Part shown: in pieces, positions 10,240-17,544 of the stretch
Layout: each line of letters opens with the position of its first letter
Numbering within the stretch: the stretch's first letter is position 1
Assembly (NCBI GenBank): GCA_965198675.1
Contig: OZ240666.1
Span: forward strand, 3,658,001-3,722,000
Direction: 5' to 3'
DNA: 64,000 nucleotides
DNA from: Prochloron sp965198675
GTDB taxonomy: Bacteria > Cyanobacteriota > Cyanobacteriia > Cyanobacteriales > Prochloraceae
Position numbers and translations under genes: made by a program
The notes under the pieces: generated by a model
Told to the model about the DNA's origin: nothing
Seen by the model: the letters and a program-made list of their open reading frames with translations, nothing else
Databases searched by the model: none

Positions 10240-10740
10240 CTATCCAAGTACTGGAATTGAAATTGCTAAGATTTCATCCAGACAGAATAGTATAACAGAT
10301 GTTGCTAGTGCGCGTATCGCCCAATTTAATCCGCTAGCTTTTTTAGATCTAATTTTTATTAATACCAATAGAGTTTCTTTCTCCAGATATTCAATTAAAG
10401 CAGTCATGTAGTCTTCTTCATTAGCCAGATTACATTCATCTTTAAGCAACTGTTCCGACAACACAATTTTACCACCAGTTGCTACTGATAATCTCCTGAA
10501 TGCAGTTAAAATAGCAATGATAATGAAAACATAAGCCATCAATTTCAATAGATAACAACTTAGACAAGGATAGTCAGAACCGCTTGGAATAGAATAAGCA
10601 GGTAAATCTTTGCCAAAATTCACCAGTACGCCACTGACAGTAAGAACCACGGCCAATTTTGTGTGTATCTGCTGGATACTTTCTTCCACCACTTTGATTG
10701 AATTTAGAGTATACTCGTAAGTAAGTTTAACGTTTGTCAT
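10240..10740 (-). CDS. Small membrane protein, 166 aa, function unknown
   Basis: Three hydrophobic segments are visible: KLAVVLTVSGVLVNF (about 28-42), LLKLMAYVFIIIAILTAF (about 64-81) and a C-terminal ALATSVILFCLDEILAI (about 144-160), with a charged helix between. The layout resembles the small membrane effectors of cyclic-nucleotide defence systems (SLATT/Pycsar-type), but no diagnostic motif is seen and no cyclase lies nearby. It is convergent with the methyltransferase remnant and separated from it by 48 bp holding a CGCAAAGGCGCAAAG repeat. Confidence 0.55.
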   Translation of the reverse strand: MTNVKLTYEYTLNSIKVVEESIQQIHTKLAVVLTVSGVLVNFGKDLPAYSIPSGSDYPCLSCYLLKLMAYVFIIIAILTAFRRLSVATGGKIVLSEQLLKDECNLANEEDYMTALIEYLEKETLLVLIKIRSKKASGLNWAIRALATSVILFCLDEILAISIPVLG

Positions 10741-10759
10741 TGTACCAAGGTTATCAGAA

Positions 10760-10933
10760 ATGTCAGATAAATCCCAGAACCAGAGTCACAACCAAAGTCA
10801 CAACCAGAAATACAGCCAGAATCACTCTTCCCATTCCTTAAAGTCCAAGAGGAATTTACCGAAAGTTGATCCTGCCTTGACTGCAATTTATTGGCAAGAA
10901 GGTCCAGAGCGCAACAAGTCTGATAAACAGTAG
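10760..10933 (+). CDS. Small hydrophilic protein, 57 aa, paralogue of the next gene
   Basis: Opens MSDKSQNQSHNQ, followed by Ser/Asn/Gln/His-rich repeats and a conserved KRNLPKVDPALTAIYW block, then ends in ERNKSDKQ. Nucleotides 10745-10880 are a clear duplicate of 11018-11155, including the region just before the ATG. The C-terminal part of the paralogue (DWILPESE) is missing here. Function unknown; conservation of the block in both copies argues it is coding. Confidence 0.6.
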   Translation: MSDKSQNQSHNQSHNQKYSQNHSSHSLKSKRNLPKVDPALTAIYWQEGPERNKSDKQ

Positions 10934-11032
10934 AGTTGGCAGGGCAAGACGAAAGCCCGCCGCTCTCTGTGGTGGGCAATACTCTGTCTTCTCACTCATC
11001 TAGTACCAATTTGTGAATATCGGTTATTATAA

Positions 11033-11254
11033 ATGTCAGACAAATCCCCGAATCAGAGTCAGAACAAGAGTCAGAACCAGAAATACAGCCAGAATCACTC
11101 TTCCCATTCCTCAAAGCCAAAGAGGAATTTACCGAAGGTAGATCCTGCCTTGACTGTACATTATAGGCAAGATGGTGCAGATTGGATTTTACCAGAATCG
11201 GAGGTAATGGAAAATGAAAACAATTCCCAGCAATACCTAGGGTGCTGTTCATGA
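11033..11254 (+). CDS. Small hydrophilic protein, 73 aa, translationally coupled to ldcA
   Basis: N-terminal Gln/Asn/Ser-rich tract (NQSQNKSQNQKYSQNH) followed by KRNLPKVDPALTVHY, then GADWILPESEVMENEN. Its TGA (11252-11254) overlaps the ATG of the carboxypeptidase gene (ATGA), which suggests coupled translation. Family not recognised. The ordered second half, conserved with the copy 270 bp upstream, may bind a partner; this is inference. Confidence 0.65.
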   Translation: MSDKSPNQSQNKSQNQKYSQNHSSHSSKPKRNLPKVDPALTVHYRQDGADWILPESEVMENENNSQQYLGCCS

Positions 11255-12171
11255 CAAATAACCAACCACCAACACCAATAAAACCAGGAGATTTGCTGCG
11301 GGTAATAGCCCCTAGCGGTGCTTTGAAAGAAAGGGAAGTATTTGAGCAAGGAGTAGCAATTTGGCGGGAACGGGGTTATAGAATAGAATTAGATGCTAAC
11401 GTGGGGCTACGGTACGGCTACTTGGCAGGAACCGACGAACAACGCCGTGAAGCAATGAGTTCAGCTTGGAACGACCCGGAATGCAAAGCCATTCTCTGCG
11501 CTAGAGGAGGTTATGGTAGCACCAGACTCCTAGAAAGTTGGCAGTGGCAAGGAGGCAAACCAAAATGGCTCATTGGCTTTTCTGACATCACTGCTTTACT
11601 CTGGAGTCTGGCTAAAGTGGGTATCCCCAGCCTTCACGCACCTGTTTTAACTACTCTCGCTCAAGAACCAGATTGGTCAATTCAAAGGTTGTTTGACTCG
11701 GTGGAAGGATCCCCCCTAGCCCCCCTTGAGGGTAAGGGTTGGGGCGGGGGAAAAGCTACAGGGATGCTCCTTGCGGGTAATCTGACAGTAGCTACCCAGG
11801 TCCTAGGTACCCCCCACCAACCAAGTTTAAAAGGAGTTATCCTCGCCCTAGAAGATGTGGCAGAAGCACCCTATCGCCTGGATCGCCTCCTGACTCAATG
11901 GCGGATGATGGGAGCATTACAGGGAGTAAAAGGTATTGCCTTAGGAAGGTTTAGCCGCTGTGAACCTTCCCCCGGTAGCTGGACTGCTGAGGAAGTATTG
12001 GGCGATCGCCTTTCTCACCTCAATATCCCCATTATCTCCAATTTACCCTTTGGACATGAGGGCGTCAATGCAGCTCTCCCTGTAGGAGTACCGGTAACTT
12101 TAGACGGTGATATTGGTAAGGTTTGGTTTCACGCAGAGGCGCCGAGGCGCAGAGAGGGGGAAAAGAGGTGA
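11251..12171 (+). CDS. ldcA: LD-carboxypeptidase (muramoyltetrapeptide carboxypeptidase, peptidase S66)
   Basis: Removes the terminal D-alanine from murein tetrapeptides in peptidoglycan recycling. Family signatures seen: CARGGYGSTRLL, the nucleophile region IGFSDIT (about residues 113-119), LALEDV and PFGHEGVNAALPVG supplying the acid and histidine. I use ATG 11251 rather than GTG 11242 because it overlaps the upstream stop. Two dispersed repeats have become coding: a purine/pyrimidine-rich repeat encodes SPLAPLEGKGWGGGK in the middle, and a CGCAGAGGCG repeat encodes the end FHAEAPRRREGEKR. Otherwise of normal length (306 aa). Confidence 0.9.
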   Translation: MTNNQPPTPIKPGDLLRVIAPSGALKEREVFEQGVAIWRERGYRIELDANVGLRYGYLAGTDEQRREAMSSAWNDPECKAILCARGGYGSTRLLESWQWQGGKPKWLIGFSDITALLWSLAKVGIPSLHAPVLTTLAQEPDWSIQRLFDSVEGSPLAPLEGKGWGGGKATGMLLAGNLTVATQVLGTPHQPSLKGVILALEDVAEAPYRLDRLLTQWRMMGALQGVKGIALGRFSRCEPSPGSWTAEEVLGDRLSHLNIPIISNLPFGHEGVNAALPVGVPVTLDGDIGKVWFHAEAPRRREGEKR

Positions 12172-12220
12172 GAATAATGATAAGCTAACAAATGCACTAA
12201 AATCTTGATTAGGAGTGAAT

Positions 12221-13267
12221 ATGGCAGTGTCACAGGATGTTCCCTATCTTTTAAAGGCCGCCAGAGGAGAAATATTGGACCGTCCCCCCGTGTGGATGAT
12301 GCGTCAAGCAGGACGCTATATGAAAGTTTATCGGGATCTACGAGATAAATATCCCAGCTTCCGGGAACGTTCCGAAAATGCCGACATTGCCATCGAAATC
12401 TCCTTGCAACCTTGGCGGGCTTTCCAACCAGACGGAGTGATAATGTTCTCCGATATTCTCACTCCTCTCCCTGGAATAGGCATTCCCTTTGATATTATCG
12501 AAAGTAAGGGACCGATTATCGACCCCCCTATTCGTTCTCAAGAGCAAATAGACAAACTTCATCCTTTAGAACCAGAAGAGTCCCTACCGTTTATCAAAAC
12601 TATCCTCAAAAGTCTCCGTACTGAGGTGGGGAATAAGTCTACTGTCCTGGGTTTTGTTGGCGCACCTTGGACTTTGGCAGCTTATGCTATTGAAGGAAAA
12701 AGCTCCAAGAACTATGCTGTTATCAAAAGCATGGCTTTCTCCGAACCCACCATGCTGCATCGATTTTTAAGTAAGCTAGGGTCGGCGATCGCCACCTATA
12801 TACGTTATCAAATCGACTGTGGTGCTCAAGTAGTGCAAATGTTCGACTCTTGGGCTGGGAAATTATCCCCTCAAGACTACGAAGTCTTCGCTTTACCCTA
12901 TCATCAACAAGTGGCTAAGTCTGTCAAAGCCACTCACCCAGATACCCCCTTAATTCTCTATATTAGTGGTAGTGCAGGGGTATTGGAACGCATGGGTCAG
13001 TCAGGCTTTGATATTATCAGTTTAGACTGGACTGTGGATATGGCAGAAGGACGGCAAAGGTTAGGACGGGAGATGAAAGTACAGGGAAATATGGACCCAG
13101 GGGTACTATTTGGTTCCCAGGACTTTATCCGCCATCGCATTCTGGATACCATTCACAAAGCAGGTAAAGGTGGTCATATCATGAACCTGGGTCACGGTGT
13201 TTTGGTGGGAACCCCAGAAGATAACGTCCGCTTCTTCTTTGAAACCGCCAAGCAAGCAGTGCTATGA
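12221..13267 (+). CDS. hemE: Uroporphyrinogen decarboxylase
   Basis: Converts uroporphyrinogen III to coproporphyrinogen III, on the shared route to haem and chlorophyll. Both family signatures are present: PPVWMMRQAGRYM (about 23-35) and GFVGAPWTLAAYAIEG (about 144-159). 348 residues, full length. The ATG at 12221 is preceded by AGGAG at 12211-12215; an upstream GTG (12215) would overlap that site. It overlaps the next gene by ATGA. Confidence 0.97.
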   Translation: MAVSQDVPYLLKAARGEILDRPPVWMMRQAGRYMKVYRDLRDKYPSFRERSENADIAIEISLQPWRAFQPDGVIMFSDILTPLPGIGIPFDIIESKGPIIDPPIRSQEQIDKLHPLEPEESLPFIKTILKSLRTEVGNKSTVLGFVGAPWTLAAYAIEGKSSKNYAVIKSMAFSEPTMLHRFLSKLGSAIATYIRYQIDCGAQVVQMFDSWAGKLSPQDYEVFALPYHQQVAKSVKATHPDTPLILYISGSAGVLERMGQSGFDIISLDWTVDMAEGRQRLGREMKVQGNMDPGVLFGSQDFIRHRILDTIHKAGKGGHIMNLGHGVLVGTPEDNVRFFFETAKQAVL

Positions 13268-14214
13268 AAATCTTCTTAACAGGTGCAAGTGGCTGTATCG
13301 GTCATTATATCGCCGATGTTTTGATGCGGGAAACAGAACACGAGTTGTTTCTGTTTCTCAGGAACCCGGACAAGCTGAAATTAGACTTAAAATATCGTCC
13401 AGGGGTTACCCTCTTACAGGGAGATATGCGAGACATTGGACAATACCAAAGCCTCCTGGAAACTATCAATGTTGCCATTCTCACCGCCGCTGCTTGGGGA
13501 GGAGAAGAGGAAGCATATACAATTAATGTAACCAAAACAATCGAAGCGATAAATTTACTATCTCCCACAATTTGCCAGCAAGTAATTTATTTCTCCACTG
13601 CCAGCATTCTAACACAAGACAATCAATTACTCTCAGAAGCCAAAGATTTGGGAACTGATTATATTCGTACTAAGTACCAGTGTTGCGAGAAATTAGGTAA
13701 ACTAGCTCTCGCAGATAAAATTACCACTGTGTTCCCCACCCTGGTATTTGGGGGGGATGAAAATAAACCCTATTCTCATCTTTCTGGAGGGTTACCTGAC
13801 ATAATAAAATGGGTGAACCTAGTGCGTTGGTTTCAAGCAGAAGGAAGCTTTCATTTTATTCACGCTCAGGATATTGCTACAGTGGTGAGACATTTGATGG
13901 ACAATCCTGCTATAGGGAATAAATTAGTCCTGGGAAATGCCCCTTTAACTGCCAATCAAGCCCTAGAACAAATCTGTTCTTATTTAGGAAAGCAAATTTA
14001 TTTTCGTTTCCCTTTATCCCAGTGGTTAGCTAATGTCTTTATTCAGCTATTCCACATTCAAGTAGCTCCTTGGGATCTGTTTTGTATGAATCATCCCCAT
14101 TTTACCTATCATAATTACGTAAATCCGGCAACTTTTGGTCATAAGCAATATTGTCCTACAGTAACAGATTTACTCCAAATTACTGGGATTCCTCAATCAG
14201 TGACCAGTGAGTAG
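13264..14214 (+). CDS. NAD(P)-dependent epimerase/dehydratase family protein (extended SDR)
   Basis: Rossmann-fold short-chain dehydrogenase of the extended type. The nucleotide loop GASGCIGHY is at residues 7-15, the active-site pair is DYIRTKYQ (YxxxK) near 137-144, and STAS supplies the catalytic serine region. 316 residues. Its ATG overlaps the hemE stop (ATGA), so it is probably co-translated with hemE. Substrate unknown; sugar or isoprenoid/chlorophyll-related substrates are possible. Confidence 0.85.
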   Translation: MKIFLTGASGCIGHYIADVLMRETEHELFLFLRNPDKLKLDLKYRPGVTLLQGDMRDIGQYQSLLETINVAILTAAAWGGEEEAYTINVTKTIEAINLLSPTICQQVIYFSTASILTQDNQLLSEAKDLGTDYIRTKYQCCEKLGKLALADKITTVFPTLVFGGDENKPYSHLSGGLPDIIKWVNLVRWFQAEGSFHFIHAQDIATVVRHLMDNPAIGNKLVLGNAPLTANQALEQICSYLGKQIYFRFPLSQWLANVFIQLFHIQVAPWDLFCMNHPHFTYHNYVNPATFGHKQYCPTVTDLLQITGIPQSVTSE

Positions 14215-14240
14215 GGTGGGCATTGCCCACCAATATCGCC
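14215..14240. repeat. GGGTGGGCATTGCCCACC palindrome
   Basis: Perfect short palindrome directly after the epimerase stop, related to copies near 33652, 33781 and 59320. A common cyanobacterial dispersed repeat; it could act as a weak transcription-ending hairpin. Confidence 0.7.
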
Positions 14241-14331
14241 CGCTAATAAATTGCGGGCTACTTTATAAAACCCTTTCAGGGTTTACATTTCCCCACACCA
14301 GAGATCCGCGCTATACCTTCTCTTTGTGAAA

Positions 14332-14913
14332 ATGAAAAATAAATGGATTATTACAGCCATTGCCCTCCCAACAATATCTTTAACCCTCTACTTCCTTATC
14401 CTGCGCAGCGGTTACTTCATCCCCTTGAAATATATACCCTATCTCTTCCATGAGAATAAATATGTAACACAAGATTCTCACCACGAACCCTTGACAAAAG
14501 CAGAACTATTCAACTATAATAAAGAGATATCCCAAATTATTCCCCAATTAGATAAGACAAAAACCTCGATTCTCATCGAGAAATCCAAATATAGACTCAC
14601 CCTGTACCACGAAGGAGAACCACTTAAATCTTATCCTGTCGTCTTCGGTGGTAACCCAGAAGGAGATAAACTAAGGGAGGGCGATCGCCGCACTCCAGAA
14701 GGGATATTTAAAATTCGCGACTTATATCCCCACGACCGTTGGTCAAAATTCATTTGGTTAGACTATCCCAACCAAAATTCCTGGCAAAAACACCTAGAAG
14801 CAAAAAAGCAGGGTAAACTGAATTGGTTCTATCCTATCGGTGGAGAAATAGGTATTCACGGCGTACCCAATAACTCAGATAACCTCATCGACAACCAAAC
14901 CAAGTGGAAATAA
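14332..14913 (+). pseudogene. L,D-transpeptidase (YkuD) lacking the catalytic cysteine region
   Basis: Begins with a membrane anchor (IITAIALPTISLTLYFLIL, residues 7-25) and contains the YkuD start (SILIEKSKYRLTLYHEGE), the substrate-side RRTPEGIFKI motif and the conserved GIHGVPN histidine region. Two stop codons (TAATAA would be TAA TAC in frame, the first at 14911-14913) end it at NQTKWK, before the ShGC motif that holds the nucleophilic cysteine. No continuation of the motif is seen in any frame after 14913. So the 3' end has been lost and the protein should be inactive as a transpeptidase. GTG 14326 is an alternative start. Confidence 0.8.
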
Positions 14914-14963
14914 TACCTTGACTCCTCTAATATTGTAGAATGATACACGACTATAGATAAACA

Positions 14964-15257
14964 ATGTTAACCGCTACAAAAGTCAGTTACAATTGGGCGC
15001 GACAACATCTAGCCGAGATGATGGACAACATTCTAGATGATAATTCCGTCACCATTATCAGTCATCCAGACAAAGAGCCAGTTGCTGTGCTTCCTGCACG
15101 AAAACTCACCAGCATCTTAGAGACGCTGCACCTCCTTAGATCCCCTAACAATGCTCAACGACTTTTTAGAGCAATTGCTCGCGCTGAAGCAGGCGATGGC
15201 ACTCCTGAATCTCTAGAGGAACTTCAAGCTAACATTAGAAACTGTAGGTTGGGTTGA
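14964..15257 (+). CDS. Orphan Phd/YefM-type antitoxin
   Basis: 97 residues. The first half (ATKVSYNWARQHLAEMMDNILDD, then TIISHPDKEPVAVLPARKL) fits the Phd/YefM antitoxin fold, which binds its own promoter and neutralises a RelE/YoeB-like toxin. No toxin follows: immediately after the gene there is a GTAGGTTGGGTT palindromic repeat that also encodes the last residues (NCRLG). The repeat may have replaced the original C-terminus and toxin gene; that is inference. Confidence 0.75.
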   Translation: MLTATKVSYNWARQHLAEMMDNILDDNSVTIISHPDKEPVAVLPARKLTSILETLHLLRSPNNAQRLFRAIARAEAGDGTPESLEELQANIRNCRLG

Positions 15258-15318
15258 GGAACGAAACCCAACAGCACCAATCTATGTTGGGTAACGCTTG
15301 CGCTCTACCCAACCTACG
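15240..15318. repeat. GTAGGTTGGGTT palindromic dispersed repeat
   Basis: TGTAGGTTGGGTTGAGG and the inverse ACCCAACCTACGG bracket an inner GTTGGGT/AACCCAAC hairpin. A similar repeat occurs at 61126-61185. It forms the end of the antitoxin gene. Confidence 0.75.
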
Positions 15319-15369
15319 GCTAACAAAGCGGCTATTTTGGTCTGATTAGCGGATATGATATGACTTGCG

Positions 15370-15614
15370 CTACCAAATTTCACTTCCTACTGCGATTCCA
15401 CTATCAATCTCACCATGAAGATTTTCTGGTGTTATTCCCTTGACAAGCCCATCGAGGGAATAACGCTTTCGGCATCAGTGCTTAATTACCAGAGTTCCAT
15501 ACACTACACCAGCCCCTGAGGCTACATGAATCTCTTTGCTAAACTTTGCGGAATAGGAAACTCTTGACTATTCCCCCATTTTGCAATAGTCGCAACCATC
15601 ATTTGAATCCTCAT
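15370..15614 (-). pseudogene. MazE/AbrB-type antitoxin remnant, frameshifted
   Basis: From ATG 15614 (GGAG at about 15617-15622) the frame reads MRIQMMVATIAKWGNSQEF then IPQSLAKRFM and stops. The adjacent frame from the same point reads EIHVASGAGVVYGTLVIKH, and after a further break RYSLDGLVKGITPENLH and DSGIAVGSEIW to TAG 15370. Together these match the full plan of a MazE antitoxin: swapped-hairpin DNA-binding half and toxin-binding tail. At least one frameshift and one stop disable it. No mazF-like gene is adjacent. Confidence 0.75.
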
Positions 15615-15685
15615 GGATAGCTCCTTTCATTTAACATAAGTCTCACGTTCGGTTTTGTAGCAACTTGGACAAAGAATTCAAGAAT

Positions 15686-16249
15686 TTAGAGCTCTCTATA
15701 GATAACAAATTCTTTAATGCTTGGTTTTTTTTCAAGGAACGTAGCGATCGCATCTAACATCTCTGCAAAGAGCTCTTCCTTCATATCCTTTGCGCTGTTG
15801 GCTAAGTTCTGTGCTTCTCTCTTTAAACTGCTCAGATCGCTCTGTGAAAGAATGATGATATCAAACCGAGCATCTGATTCACTCCCTGTTACTTCATAAA
15901 CAATACCATTTATGATTTGTAAGGGTCGTCTGCTAGAAGAGTGTAGAAGCTCCTGATGGTAAGCAGGATAAATATTTCTTGCCAAGAAAGACTTAGTTCC
16001 AATTTTCAACTCTTCATGGATTCGGGACATCCATCCAAAAATTCGGCATCCTGGATACCAATGCCATATCTCATGTGCTGCTATTTCATCTATCCAACAC
16101 ATCAGACTCCTACGATAAGGGTCATGATTAACAAGCTGTGAGAAGAATTGTTCCTCTTCTTGTTGTTCAATGTAGTATTCCGCGTAGTCACCCATCGAAT
16201 CTCTCCGATCTAATAATTCAAGTTCCAGAAGCCAATTAACTCCAATCAA
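15686..16249 (-). CDS. Hypothetical protein with an HExxH motif
   Basis: 187 residues, acidic, no membrane segment. A HEIWHW sequence (about residues 60-65) matches the zinc-peptidase pattern HExxH, followed 20 residues later by IHEELK that could offer a third ligand. The rest is not recognised. The motif may be chance. A shorter form starting at MGDYAEYY (residue 19) is possible. Confidence 0.5.
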   Translation of the reverse strand: MIGVNWLLELELLDRRDSMGDYAEYYIEQQEEEQFFSQLVNHDPYRRSLMCWIDEIAAHEIWHWYPGCRIFGWMSRIHEELKIGTKSFLARNIYPAYHQELLHSSSRRPLQIINGIVYEVTGSESDARFDIIILSQSDLSSLKREAQNLANSAKDMKEELFAEMLDAIATFLEKKPSIKEFVIYREL

Positions 16250-16361
16250 CCTAAGTCTAGCACTTTTTTCACCTAAGTGAGAATGGATTGAGGCGCCAAA
16301 CCAACTCCAACCGAAATATTTGTGAACAAGCGGGGGTGCTAACAGCCTTAATGATTACTTT

Positions 16362-17075
16362 TTAGGTTTTATTGGCATGAAGATAGTTTCTGCACCGTTG
16401 CACAAACTCATAATTTACATCATAAAATTCCTTGTAAACCATGAAAATTCTACATGCATCTCCAATGGCTTTATGTGGTTTGATGAGGTATTTGTAACGT
16501 TTTGGTAATGGATAGCGAAAGCTTCTGGATCCAAAAAACCTACTGCTGGAGTAAAAACCGATAATTAGTGAAACCTTATCTAGAGAAAACAGATAGCGAA
16601 TTTTTCTTCTAATAAGATGCTGCACATCAATAATTTTAATTTTGTATAAATTGACATTTGCTTTTCTCAGCAATTTCAGGTCTTCACTCCCTCCAAATAA
16701 TACCATTTTTGCAATATGATACTTTTTAAATAAAGTGTGAATATATTGACATAGCTCATACAAAAATTTATGTGAAAGCTTTTCTCCAACTGCTTTATCA
16801 GCTTTACGGATCTTGTAACTTGGATTGAAGTGCTTCTGATATTCTCCTTTTCCAACATTTGCAACCGTCTCTGATAACCCAATCGTTTTTCCTACCTGAT
16901 TAATGATGTTTTTTCTTATAACAATGTCAATGTCATAGCAAAGCTTCTTACTCTCCAGAATAGGTATATCTTTTTCTGAATCAGATATAACTGCACCAAT
17001 CTCTGTTGGGATAAAGTCTTTCCTGTTAGAACCATAAATTTGCCCCCATTCCATATCAAAAAATAGAGTCTTCAT
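16362..17075 (-). CDS. DnaQ-like 3'-5' exonuclease family protein (DEDDh)
   Basis: 237 residues. Exo I is LFFDMEWG with TEIGAVI close behind (DxE, residues 7-9), exo II is the aspartate in FGGSEDLKLLRK, and exo III is HKAIGDACRIF, matching HxxxxD of the DEDDh group. These are the residues that bind the two catalytic metals. Basic and Lys/Ile-rich compared with its neighbours, which hints at transfer. Whether it acts on DNA or RNA is not clear. Confidence 0.75.
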   Translation of the reverse strand: MKTLFFDMEWGQIYGSNRKDFIPTEIGAVISDSEKDIPILESKKLCYDIDIVIRKNIINQVGKTIGLSETVANVGKGEYQKHFNPSYKIRKADKAVGEKLSHKFLYELCQYIHTLFKKYHIAKMVLFGGSEDLKLLRKANVNLYKIKIIDVQHLIRRKIRYLFSLDKVSLIIGFYSSSRFFGSRSFRYPLPKRYKYLIKPHKAIGDACRIFMVYKEFYDVNYEFVQRCRNYLHANKT

Positions 17076-17544
17076 CTACTTCTAGTTAATCCAAACTTAG
17101 TTAATCCAAACTGTTCTTCAGAAGCAAAGAATGCCTTTAACTGCTAGCCTAACGGCCTTGAGGCTAGCGGTGCGACACCATCTTTCGGGTAGTACCGATC
17201 GCCCCTGTCTCCCAGAGCATCTGCTACGGTGAATGGTGTGCGATTCGTTGAGCGGGTCGAAGGAGTATATTGCTATACTCCAACTCCCTGTCGTTAAACA
17301 CTTAGATTGTGCAGAGGCTACATTTCCCTAGCGGGAGTTTATATGTAATGATGCTTATTATTAAGCCACTTTCCCTCCCAACCAATCGCCCCACTTGTAC
17401 AAATTTGCCCCATTGTAAATCCCAATCACCCCATTTGTCAAGACAATCCCAGATGAGTTAACATAAATTTACAATATAAAATCGAATGGTAGGGGCACCT
17501 TGAGGAAGGCAGCCCTGCCCTATAAGACCCAGGAGGCTCAAAGC
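17076..17544. other. Non-coding stretch with hairpins upstream of ftsH
   Basis: No convincing gene. It holds two short inverted repeats: GCTAGCCT...AGGCTAGC (about 17143-17168) and GGAGTATATTGCTATACTCC (17262-17281). The A+T-rich section 17440-17490 is the likely ftsH promoter and leader region, but no clear -35/-10 pair stands out. Confidence 0.5.
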
